Below, piece after piece: positions 24,408 to 35,479 of a stretch of DNA of 64,000 nucleotides. The position numbers and the translations under genes were made by a program. The notes under the pieces were generated by a model, which worked only from the letters and a program-made list of their open reading frames with translations, ran no database searches and was not told where the DNA came from. Numbering within the stretch: position 1 is the first letter of the stretch; each line of letters begins with the position of its first letter. Origin of the DNA: Fallopia convolvulus (taxonomy: Eukaryota; Streptophyta; Magnoliopsida; Caryophyllales; Polygonaceae); assembly GCA_964016875.1 (NCBI GenBank), contig OZ024721.1, positions 6,639,001-6,703,000 of the forward strand, read 5' to 3'.

Positions 24408-25682
24408 TATTTAATATAATAGATAAAAGATAATAAATACGTAATAAATAAAAAATACCTTTAAAGCGATAGATAGGAAAATAATTATGGTAGTTAATTT
24501 TTATCCGCTCACAATTTTCTATTTATTTTCAAACTTTAAGATTTTTAGTTTATAATTTTAAAATATAGAATTGATTTTTCTTGATGAGGGTAAAATTCGA
24601 TAATCAGACAAATTTGATAAATCGAGATACCGCACTGTCGAGACTGAATTAGGTGGGAACACTTACTAAAACAAGCTAAAAGAGCGAGTAAGAAGTACAC
24701 ACAACCAAATAGAAAATCTATTTGAAAATATTACAAAATAAGTATTTGATATAAATATCAGAATAAGAACTATAACTTTATTGTAGGATTATATAAAAAA
24801 AAAAATCAATGTTGTGTTGACTTTTATTTTTCAATTATCAAACTTCTATTCTTGAGGTTATAGCATGTTATATTGCTCGATTATATTTTTATTTTGTAAT
24901 TTATGAACAACTAGTGTTAGGTCTGTATAATATACGGGTTATACTTTGTAATTATATTATTTAAAATTATAAAAATAAATTCATATATGGATTTAGGTGT
25001 AATCCCATACCAATATTCTCCCAACTTTTAGATCGTAGAAAAAAATCAAGTAAATAAAAATATTTTGATAAATTCAAAATAACAATTTGCACAAGATGTT
25101 TGATAATAATAATGTTTGGATACAATTTATTAAAAAAATAGTGTTTGGATAAATTCAAAAAATGATTTGTGCTAACCATTAGAATACTAAGATTTTTTTA
25201 TTAAACGTTGATTAAATAATATATTTTTAGACAAATTTAAAATAATTATTTATATAAAAAATTAGAATAATAAATATTTTTAAATCAAATTTTTATTAAA
25301 AAAATATATTGTAGTGGTTTCATAGAAAATGGAGCAAATGAGAAAGTTGGTAGTTTTTGACAAAATTTATAAAAAAAATTTAATTCTAATATTTTTAAAT
25401 GATAACAAGTGGTACAAATTTTTCTACATACATATATCGCTCATTTCTTATAATTTCTAAGTTATTATAATTTATATTTTATTAAATCTGGTAAGAGATA
25501 TTTAGATCATTACAATAAAAAAAAAAGAGAATTTGAATTCGTATGCATTAAAGTTACATATGTTACCACCTACTATCTAAATTGAGATTTCACATTATAA
25601 TTTCGTTGTTGAATTCGCAAATTTTACATGTCGGGAATATTTGTTTTGCTTAACACGACACGTATACCAGGGAAAAAAAATA
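24408..25682. other. AT-rich intergenic DNA, no gene seen
   Basis: Long AT-rich stretch with homopolymers. No exon, transposon end or RNA gene recognised. Confidence 0.5.
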
Positions 25683-26176
25683 GAGAAATTCTTTTGGTGA
25701 TTTTAAATTTTTGCCTTTTTGTTTTAGTATCTAGGAAAAAAAACTGTATTTATTTTGGTGTCCTTGAGGTTTTGGTTTTTTCTGTCGACATCCCTCTCCG
25801 GTTCAAATTAATTAATTTCAAGCTTACCATTATATTCACCACCCTTAAATAGTAGGATTCAACTCTTAAAACACTTAAATTTATAACCAAACTACATCAA
25901 TTTGAATTTTAAAACAATCCACCATTTTAAGTGGTTGTTTAAAAAATTATTTACAAATTCAAATTGGGATGTTTAGATTATGAATTTTTATGTTTTAGTA
26001 GTCAAATCTTACTAATTTAAGGGTGAGGAACACAATGATCTGCTTAAATTTAACTAATGTGAACCTAAGAAAAACATCAAAGGAAAAAATCAAAACCTGA
26101 AGACAACAAAAGGAATAAGTTTTTTTTCTTGGATACTAAATAAAAAACAAAAACTTAGGGGCACCAAAAAATTTCC
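25683..26176. mobile_element. Foldback/MULE-like element with arms of about 190 bp
   Basis: The left arm starts GAGAAATTCTTTTGGTG and the right arm ends CACCAAAAAATTTCC. Homology continues inward: TTAGTATCTAGGAAAAAAAA against TTTTTTTTCTTGGATACTAA, GAGGTTTTGGTTTTTTC against GAAAAAATCAAAACCT, and CGGTTCAAATTAATTAA against TTAAATTTAACTAATGTGAACC. Almost the whole 490 bp can fold into a hairpin. A-rich flanks (AAAAAAAAT on both sides) could be a 9-bp target duplication as in Mutator-like elements, but homopolymers make this unsure. No coding capacity. Confidence 0.75.
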
Positions 26177-27083
26177 AAAAAAAAATCGGTCGGAACCAAA
26201 TTTTCTTTTTTGAACTAAATAAACTATTATTTTTCAGGATTTGTGCTCCGTTGATAGTATATCGACCGCCGCTTATCACTTAGCTTAGCTTGAACCTTTA
26301 AAGGAGTATAATATATAAATGGTTAGGTTAATGTGTGCCCATGAACACACAATAAAATGTTAACTAGGAAAATTATTTTAAAACTATTATCTAAATTGGA
26401 ATTAATAAATTCTTTTTAAGAAAATTAAAATTAACAAACAATTTCCAAATTTATTAAAATTAGAATTTTTATTGTGTGCGGCACATTAGAAAAATCAATA
26501 TATAAATGTATCTTGAGTTCCATGACCATCTTCAATCTTTCTTTACCTCTAAAATATAGCTTAAATCAAAGAGGAGTTGTATATACACTTTTTAAAATCA
26601 GTTTTTATATAATTCTTTTCCCAAATAGTCAAGTCAAAGAAGATCTAGATTCGAATCACAACATAGCTCCTAGCCTCCTAGCTAGTTACCTAGAGTATAC
26701 TTTTGTTGCCTATCTTATACTCCTAGGCCCTAGCTAGTTAGCTAGTTAGACTAATGGCTAATCCATCTTTGGCGCTATCAATTTGCAAGACTAATGGGTA
26801 AAAAAATTAATGACATAATCTTAGGAATAGACACGACCAATCCTTGATTTTATTCGCCACTTAAAATAATGATTAATTGACCAGATGTATTAAGACAAAT
26901 TAGATCACTTGCCGCGAAGAAAAATCAAAACCTATGTCCCAAGGATGTTTATTTTCGGGAAAGCAAATCGGCTAAAGTAGTAGTAACATTTGAATACATG
27001 AGAAACACAAATAATTAATAGTAGGATAATTAATTCTTCAAATAGAGTAGTACTTAAGAGATGAAATTTAATTTATAATAAAG
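26177..27083. other. Intergenic DNA downstream of the PLC-X gene
   Basis: AT-rich with CTAGCTAG-type palindromic runs at 26665-26750. The 3' untranslated region of the PLC-X gene must end here, but no clear poly(A) signal stands out from the AT-rich background. Confidence 0.4.
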
Positions 27084-30000
27084 TTACTGTTTTACGGTGC
27101 AAGCATGTACATCGTCGGACCCACACAAGAGTTGGCCATTGAGTTTGTCAAGCGCTTGAAAAACTCCTCCTCCATCGCTCCTCTGTGAGTAACAAGTTAA
27201 TGCAATAGACATGTTTGTCGTGTTAGTACAATACAAGGGGGAACACAAATACACAATACATGCAAAGTGAAAAAAATATGCTAGTGTTGACAAGATTATA
27301 TATTAATATATGGTGTGTGAAGCCATGTGATTAAATTGTAACAATAGTAGTAATTAACAGTAGTGTCACTAGCTAATTAATTGGAGGTACTATATAGATA
27401 AGATGGTGAAGAATTGAAGTACGATTTGAATTTGGAATTGGAAGGATTCATAGTTAATTTATTCTTTCAAGATAGGGTTTGAAATGTCAAGATGTACACA
27501 CTTTTATTCTGAATAAGTCGAGAAGATGTTTTCGAAATATTTATACATGCTATAAATTGAAGACACAAATAGTGTAGCGGTAAATCAGTTAGATAACAAA
27601 TACAGTAGGATCAAGTCAAAAGTCTTGTGTAAATCTAAAGTGGGTCTGATTAATAGTTGAGAACTGTTATCAGCATTTACATTAGACTGTGTTATATGAT
27701 AAATATCGATGCCATCTGTAACCCTTGAAATCATATACTATATCATTTTCCCACTTTACTCATCACTCGAGCTTTATTTTCACAAAGGGTAAGAGTTGTT
27801 GATAATGACTTCATTTTTTATCTTAACTACTAAAGGTATTGATCGAGTTCAAACGAGATGAATGCATTGAAAGCTAGTGTGATGTGAAATGCATTTAAGT
27901 GCATGTGTAAGTTTTTGTCCTAACAAAAATCAACATATTGCCCTATATATGTGGGCGTGCAAAATGTAGAGAGCACATGACAAAATGAATGAAGGTGGGT
28001 ACCCTATAATAGTCGACTGCAATGAAATTGGACCAGTGGTTGCCGGCGACGGAGAAGCATGTTTGAAGCTTGTTGAGGAGGTTGCCGGCTGAGTTATCTG
28101 AGCAGGATAATTGCTTGGCTGGAATGGATCTGAAGTAGTTTACTAGAACTAGAGACTTGGACGTGTCGTTCATCGGACCCGATTCTCCCCTGTTTTCACA
28201 GCTTCCTTGATCCATTCCGTCGTTTCCATCTGCATCGTTGAAAATAATCGATGATCAAATGAAATTATGATGAACCTCACAGTCATCGCTATCTGTAAGG
28301 TTCGAAATGGAGACCTCATGGTAATATCCTAACATTCTATCCGTTGAACCAGATACCCGAAGGCGGTGTCTTTTGTCTACTGCTTGCTTACTAATATGAC
28401 ACTCCTAATGGGAAGTTGAGATATGCATACTCTTAATTCTTGAATTTTTCAATTCAAATTCTCGTAATCATTTGTACAAAATAAGTGCAAATAGTTAGAT
28501 ACGTTGATTTAGAATACTTAGATCTATCAAACGAGTCATTATCACTTAAGGTGTGGTTGTTACACCCCATAGCATACTACAGTAGTGTCCTATCAATCAG
28601 CTTTCTTTTTTCATAACGAACATGCAACGTCCAACATGTGTAGTTAATGATTTTAGGTTCAATATTGGCAATGAGTGCTTTTTTTCACTTGCTATATATT
28701 ATGGTTGAGATCTAGTCTTGATCCACTTCCTAAAAATTGAATGCAGGTAGGCCCAATAAGATTATTGGGTTCGCAATTCTAAAACTAAACTCTTTTGGGC
28801 TGTCTAGTTTGGATTGCTTAATTAGTTTAGGTTGATCTTAAAGCTTAGCTACTTGTCTAGTTTGGATTGCTTAAATATTTTACATACATGTAGTGTTTTG
28901 ATGGAGAGTGAAAAAAGAGGGATAAGAAAGTGAAAAAGAGAGGGTAAAAGAAAAAGGATTGTAGTAATTAAAATGACTTACAGTGAGATTCAACCATGAA
29001 GTTCCACTGATAAGCAATACCTTCGGAATCCTGCTTGGATTTGGCAGAGGTGAAAACCAGGAGCCTGTGATTATTAGCGATCATGTCAGAGACGAGGGGC
29101 CAGGCCTCGGCGCGCCCGGGCATGGGCATGTTGGAGAGCGGGAGCAAGTAAGCGGTGAGGCCAGACGCATTCAAGACCCGGGTCAAACCATTCGGCGAGG
29201 TCACGTAATCTTCGAGGATCAACGTCACTATCTCCGTTGGGTTTGACGCCAGGAATCTTTCTATCTCCTTCAGTGTCTCCACTGCTGGCTTCTGCATTCC
29301 ACAATATTATTCATTCATACGTTATACGTGGCCACGGAGGGGATCCCTTCATGATGATTCATGCATGCATGTACATCCAATTACGTTTTGGATTTTGATG
29401 CAAATTCACCCGGTGCATGCAGGTGGGTGAAACATTGGCATATGATGGCTGTCCAACGAGTTACTTATTAGGTAACGGATCAGCGTTTTTTTACTTTACG
29501 GATTGGAGTCTTTTGATAAAAAAAAATTCTACAGATAATTGCTATATTCGGTCATGAAATTTAACATCTGGAATATATAGTACCATTTGAATCAGAATTG
29601 AGTTTTTATTTTTAATTTTTAAATATTCTAATTAGATTTTATTTTTTATTTTTCAATATGGAGTGACCACTTTTGGTAATTAAGGTGACGTTAATAGTAT
29701 TTATTTTGATTAGTATAGAAAATTTTAAGCACTTTAACAACTTGAAACTGAACGTCCAACTATATACAAACCCAATTACATCAGTATATGTTTTCCTTTA
29801 GGTTGATATCTTCGATTTGATATATTATAAGTTTCAATCTGATATGCGAGCAAAAAAATAATGATCGTTTGAATAAAGATTGCAAGTATGCAAACCACTT
29901 TCACAAGTCCTAAGGTAATTGAACCGAGGGTTTTAAAAAATAGGTTATATTAAATACTTGACTATCATATAATAAAGTACGTACGTACAAGCGCATGTTT

Positions 30001-33000
30001 AAAGTACTTATCTTTTTGCCTTTGGGCGCTTACGTACTCAAGTGGATAGGATTTCAAGGTAGATATATGAAATATACGTTTAATTTGGCTCTCACGGGCA
30101 GTGTCTTTGAAAAAAAAATTAGTCATTTTAGTCACACATTTATAACTTTTGAGTTTTTTTAGTGTTTTCATTGGTTTATAATTTTTTTAAGAATTGAAAA
30201 TTCTTTTAGCCGCACTTGAAATTTTTTTGACCCTCCCCAACAGGCACGGACTGAGCAGTGGGCTGGCGTTCCAGCCCACCCTAAAAAATATAGAAAAAAA
30301 ATAAAAATAGGGTAAATTAAATAATAAAAAAAATAAAAAATAAAACAAATTTAGTAGTAAACTAGTTAAATTAATAGAATTTAGTCCACGCAGAAAATTT
30401 CAATAATAATTAGCCTACCCTAATTTTAAATCCTAGGTCCGTCCCTTGCTCCCAAAAAATTTATGGGTTGCGCCCTTGATTCCCATTTCAAACCAAAATC
30501 CATCAAGGGGTGTGTATTTTTTCTGTTCTAAATATAGTTGTCTTTTTAACCTTAATTTTTTATTGATAAATCTTATCCTTTTAAAGATTTTGTGCATGTT
30601 TTTTTTTTCAAATTTGCCTAATTTATAGAACTCCGCTTTAATTTTTTGTTCGAAAAAACTTGCCTTATTTTTTCCCACCAATTTTATAGATTTATTTAAT
30701 ACATCAAGTGCTGTGAAAATTAATTAATGAAGGTATTTTAGTAATAAACTAGCTGTTTCCGTCGTGTCATGCACGACTATGACTCGGTATTTTTTAGATA
30801 TACTATAAAAAAAGATATTAATAAAAAAAATTTAATGTAAGTAATTCGTTGATCGTAATATGTATAAAAATAATTTTATTTTTTAAAATCAAATAAAACA
30901 AATTAAATTTAGATTATTAAGTTTAAATAATGAGAATAATATATACAATGCTCATAAAATATTATGGTAAATTTTTAAATAATGAGAATAATATATACAA
31001 TGTTCATAAATTGTCATGGTAAATTTTCAAATTGTGAGTTGCAATAAAAGTAAAGTATTTTGACCAAACTTATCATAAGGAAATATTTTGATTAAAAAAA
31101 GCATAGATTTATCAAAATATATAGGCCTATAATTATCTGTTTATATAAAATATTTTTTATAAGGAAAATAATTTTTTATCATTATAGTTAAATATGACGT
31201 GTAAGTGACTGGGTGAAAATAATACGATGTGGCATATGACGTGTCAAAAATTACATGACATGGCTTAAGTAAAAGACGACATGTGGCAAAATCCGATGTG
31301 GCATATTCTAGAAGCGATATGTGGACAAAGTTGATGTGGCGCAATATGGTGGCTCCAAACCTTATTGCTTTTATATATATAGTAGATTTTATTTTCTTAT
31401 AAAGTGTGCAAACGTCTAAGAAGATATCTATACTCGCAACCGAGAGAGTATAAGATAAATTGGATAATGAAAGGGTAAACTTACGAAAGATGTGAAGTCA
31501 AAACATTGACCTTCAAAGGAATGGCATAGCCACACATCATCTTGGAAATCATACGTATCCAACATGAAGGCTCTGACTCCGCTCTACAAAAAAAAAATAG
31601 GGCTTCAATTATAAGGAAATAAAAATAATTATTTAGGATTTAATATGGCTAAAAGGTGGATTGGTGTAAATAAAATCTAATAAAAATGGTGAAATTAATA
31701 CACATACAAGTAGCTGATGGGTGACATTGTCTTCTTGATTTGTAAATGTAAGACGAGGGCCAGTGCGCGATTCCTCCCCGTCAATAGCAAACGAATTGTG
31801 GGTTGTCAAGAATGCATATTTGTTGAACGGAAGAGAAGTATTCTGCAATTAGTCAAGTGAAAATAAACTTATATACATGTGAAAAATCAGCTATGATGTC
31901 CAAGGAAATTTGTAAAAAAAAAAATCACAAAAAACATTTAGTTTGGGTTATGTTTTCACATCGTTTATTTTATTTAGTTTAAATAAACTAACTACTAAAT
32001 TGGGCCTGATCTTAGAGCCCAAATCCCATTATTACTGGATATGTAGATAGACCAGGCAAGCTTGCATGTGGGCCTGTATCATAGTTACTACTCCGTATAT
32101 ATCATTGTCCTAGAATCTCCGTCTTAAATATTACGGAGTAACTAACCAATACTCAGTTGGTCTAGTGGTAAAGCGGTGCTAGACTCTTTAAGTGATCTCT
32201 AGGAGATTCGAAGTTCGAATCCCACTGGCGGCATGTATGGAGAAACTGATATTGGGAGGGTCTCCCCCAAAATGGGGCCACGAAGTACCCGGTCCGGATG
32301 TAGGTCGGTGTCCGACCGATCGAACCGGGCGAGCCAAAGGCAAGACCAAAAAAAAAATATTACGGAGTAACTTTTACTTGAACAATATACAACTAACAAA
32401 AAAAAATCTACATGGCGGTTACAAAAATTCAGCTAACTTTTTTTTTCGAGGAAAAATTCAGATAACTAATTAGGCCATGAACATTGCACGAGTGTTCATG
32501 CTCTTAATGGAGTTAATGATCCGTCACAATTACAAAAAAAAAAAAAAAAAGAAGAAGAAGAAAATAAACCCAATCAAGCAAGAATCCATATTTACCATAT
32601 ATGATCTAATCAAGATCGTCGTTACGTCGTACTCGATCGATCACGCATCCTTTAGTTCTTAATTTTTGTTTCGGTTTATTTACATATATATGAATTAATC
32701 ACACGATGCCAGCAACAAAAAGGCTAATTGCCATCATAATTAAGATGAGTATAATCGTTATTATAAAAGCTGATCTAATAAAACACACATACAATAACTA
32801 ATGAAATAGTCTTTAATCAATCATACCACAAGCTTGAAAGGATTGGAGGCAGTTTCCCTAACGCAAACTGGAGAGCTAGGAAAAGAGCAGGACGAACAGT
32901 AAAGCCCCGTTTGGCAATCTCCATCAGACGAGCACATTTCCCCTGCCTGTCTCATGCCATTGGCATCAATCTCATATTTTACAAACCAAAATTTCAAATT

Positions 33001-33144
33001 TCAATTGAAATCCAATTAAATTAAAAACCGAAACCAAACTGGATATAGCAAATTGATGACCTGGCAGTTTCCACCGGAGCACGCAGACGAAGCCCATATG
33101 GACACCGAGAGCACGACCACCAGCAAGTATCTCCGACAAGCCAT
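27084..33144 (-). CDS. Secreted PI-PLC X-domain-containing protein, 7 exons, 357 aa
   Basis: Exons: 33144-33061, 32946-32827, 31842-31708, 31583-31485, 29291-28982, 28229-28003 and 27182-27084, all with GT-AG borders. The exons join in one frame. The protein starts with a signal peptide (MACRRYLLVVVLSVSIWASS), then a Cys-rich stretch (CSGGNCQ, EMCSSDGDC, GLYCSSC). The PLC X domain carries TTHNSF and LCHSF, which hold the two catalytic-type histidines, plus MLDTYDF between them and IVTLILEDY further on. There is no Y, C2 or EF-hand domain, so it is not a classical eukaryotic PLC. It belongs to the plant family of At5g67130-like proteins, whose substrate is unsettled. The C-terminus (SDGGGVFQALDKLNG ... 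CGSD) ends soon after the conserved core, so no GPI-anchor tail is evident, unlike longer relatives. The start was chosen because it opens directly on the signal peptide. Confidence 0.92.
30236..30450. mobile_element. Possible short transposon remnant in intron 4
   Basis: Ends carry a weak inverted match (AGGCACGGACT near 30243 and AGGTCCGTCCCTT near 30436), and CCCACCCTAAAA lies inside. A G+C-rich edge around an AT-rich middle is typical of plant MITEs. No target duplication found. Confidence 0.3.
30922..31026. repeat. Tandem duplication of 52 bp in intron 4
   Basis: Two copies of a unit starting TTTAAATAATGAGAATAATA lie at 30922-30973 and 30974-31026. Copies differ at a handful of bases. 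Noncoding. Confidence 0.8.
32144..32356 (+). mobile_element. tRNA-derived SINE with 16-bp target duplication
   Basis: The head resembles a tRNA promoter: A-box-like TCTAGTGGTAAAGCGG and B-box-like AGTTCGAATCCC about 35 bp later. A G+C-rich body and an A-run (32348-32357) follow. Direct repeats ATATTACGGAGTAACT at 32128-32143 and 32357-32372 flank it exactly. It lies in intron 2 of the PLC-X gene, in the opposite orientation. It cannot fold as a complete tRNA, so it is a SINE and not a tRNA gene. Confidence 0.9.
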
Positions 33145-33413
33145 CAATGAGTTGGAGGAGACGTACAATAATATATATGTGGTGAGATTGAGATATGTTT
33201 GGTGAATTGATTGAAATCATGGATCCATCATTCGTCGGTAACGAGTGTAAGATATGCAAACGCCATTTTTTTGTTGAGGAGATGTATTTAAATTAAATAT
33301 GAACTATGTTCCTAGACAAAATACATTGGATACACTCATCTAATTATTATTATTCCTATGTACATTGTTAGAATTCAATGTAATATGCTTCACAAGGCAC
33401 TATTACCACCTAC

Positions 33414-33970
33414 TTTTTTTAGAAGGAGAGATGATACTATTCGATCCCTCAATGGGGGAAGTTTATTAATGAAATAAAAAAAATGTTAAATCGTCAACAA
33501 ATGGGGGATAGTTCGACCTCTAACATCATCAGATAACATATATGCAATCCTAAACTAAAGAAAAACGCATAAGAGGCAAGAAAATCGGCAACGACGTTCC
33601 CCTAGCAATAAAATGACGGAATTGGATATCCCATCTCTACTGATGAAGCCTTGGCACTGTTGCACTAGGCTGGAGAGTGGATGACTACACTATATAGGTT
33701 GCCCAATCAAAAAATGCACAATTTGCGAATCCACCTCTAACACAACCCTCCTCCTCTAAGCAAGACTCAAATCCTGCAAAACACTCCATAACTCTACCAT
33801 AGGTACAATACAAATAACCTATATTCTACACAAACCCTACTTGCCATCTGCCGACTGCCATCACTATCTCTGATTACTCTTGCAGCTGCAGCAAAACCCT
33901 CATTTCGAACCGAACCATCCGTACAACCTGCTTGGGGTCGCTCCCAACAGATGAAGGCATACTTGGACGT
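33414..33970 (-). pseudogene. LINE 3' end with RNase H remnant
   Basis: The minus strand between about 33970 and 33414 encodes, with frame changes, CTDGSVRNEGFAAAARVIRD and later VEVDSQIV and FRHFIARGTSLPIF. These are the DG(S), D-S and HxxRxxN-like blocks of the RNase H at the end of plant LINEs. It ends with an A-rich tail (CTAAAAAAAG on the minus strand at 33412-33421). It lies upstream of the PLC-X gene and is heavily decayed. Confidence 0.62.
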
Positions 33971-33999
33971 CACATATGCCCCTGCATAAGCCTGGCAAA

Positions 34000-35479
34000 A
34001 CCAACACGATCTCCATGAAAAATAATGTATATTTTAATAATTATTCTATTATTATAATTATTAATGATATTTATATAAAATTTAACGATTTTTTTTTGTT
34101 TTCTAATCTTTAACATAAAACTAAATAAACATGGAAAATATTTTTCTAAATCAAACCTTCTACATTCACTTTTAAGTATAATAAATAAAAAGAAATAAAT
34201 AAATAAAATGAAAAAATAATTGGTTCTTAACGTGTCATTTAGCACAAATTTTATAGATAATTTATTTATTTCTATTTTATTATGTATTAATTTAGATATA
34301 GATAGAAATTTATATTGATAAACTTTTTTCAACAATCCGATAAAAATATTTTAGCATAATATTAAGATAGCATATATAATATTGCTTTTCAATATCAATA
34401 AACATAGATAGAAAATTATATAGATAAAATTTTATTTTGGTACATTAATTATTTTATAAAATCTAAAATTGCCTATTTTTATATTTATGAATTTTTAAGA
34501 ATAAAATCAATATTTAAATAGATATAAAACTATATATATATATATTATCTATTTTATAATATCTTAAATCTTACCCTAAAAAAACCTTCAATCTTTATAA
34601 ATTCATTTTTTTATTTAGTAATGTTTATTACTTAATTAAATTTTTTAAAAATATAATTGCATATTATATAATTTCTATATGAAACAATCTATGCATATAA
34701 TATGATATCTATCCATTATCTATTTTATGAAGTGGTTAAGAATTTAAGATAAATCGTGATTTCTAGAATTATTATTAGAGTTTTTTAAGTTGAAAAAAGA
34801 TTTTTTATTATTTTATTCAGGTTATGTCACGTGGCGCAAATTTTTACACAAACTTAGGGTAGATAACATCGAGCTTCCAAAGGAGCTTGTATATAAATCG
34901 ATTCACACAAGCATCAACATTGGGCATAGACAGAAATCTATAAGTTGACGATACCGAGTAGGACGCATTAGTAGAAAAATGCCATCTCAAAGTGTCGTGG
35001 GCCCCCACATCAGAAGAGATAGCTATGGAATTGATCTTGAATTAAAGCTCCTGTATTTACTTAATCATTATTAAATTAAAATTGTTTTTTGATTTAATTA
35101 AATAAATACTAATTTAGTTAGAACTAAAAATTACAAGTACACGAACCAACTTTTGCAACAGTTTGAAGGTATCGGAATAAATTTGAATATGTTTTATAAT
35201 CTAATGGCTTTCGAATTTGGATCAAATAAGGACTCGGTTGAGTCAGATTTAGGCTTCTCAGTTCTCACACATAAGGTCAAGAAGTACCAAGTCTAATTCA
35301 TCTATTTTGAAGTAACAAAGCCAAGCACTCACAAAATGATGCATTCGAAATCGTCCGTGTAGAGCATTTGAAGGAAGCTCAATTTTACCTACATACCCGG
35401 AGGAAAGACCAAAATTCCGGGAGATAACGAACGTATTATACGGCTTACAAAACCAAACCCTGATGCATTCAAAATCTCA
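34000..35479. other. AT-rich spacer between the PLC-X gene and UTP10
   Basis: Very AT-rich to about 34800, then moderately so. It must hold the 3' untranslated region of UTP10 just below 35480. No other gene seen. Confidence 0.45.

Noticed and set aside
26660..26760. CTAGCTAG-rich palindromic stretch as a transposon end
   Set aside because: Only short, irregular repeats of CTAG are present, with no matching terminal repeat or target duplication.
32144..32215. Possible tRNA gene on the strength of A-box and B-box motifs
   Set aside because: The acceptor and anticodon stems cannot be formed. The sequence continues into a SINE body and A-tail with flanking target duplications.
32972..33259. 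Minus-strand frame starting MHILHSLPTNDGSMISINSP
   Set aside because: It overlaps exon 1 of the PLC-X gene in another frame. The frame starting MACRRYLL gives a signal peptide and splices correctly to the next exon.
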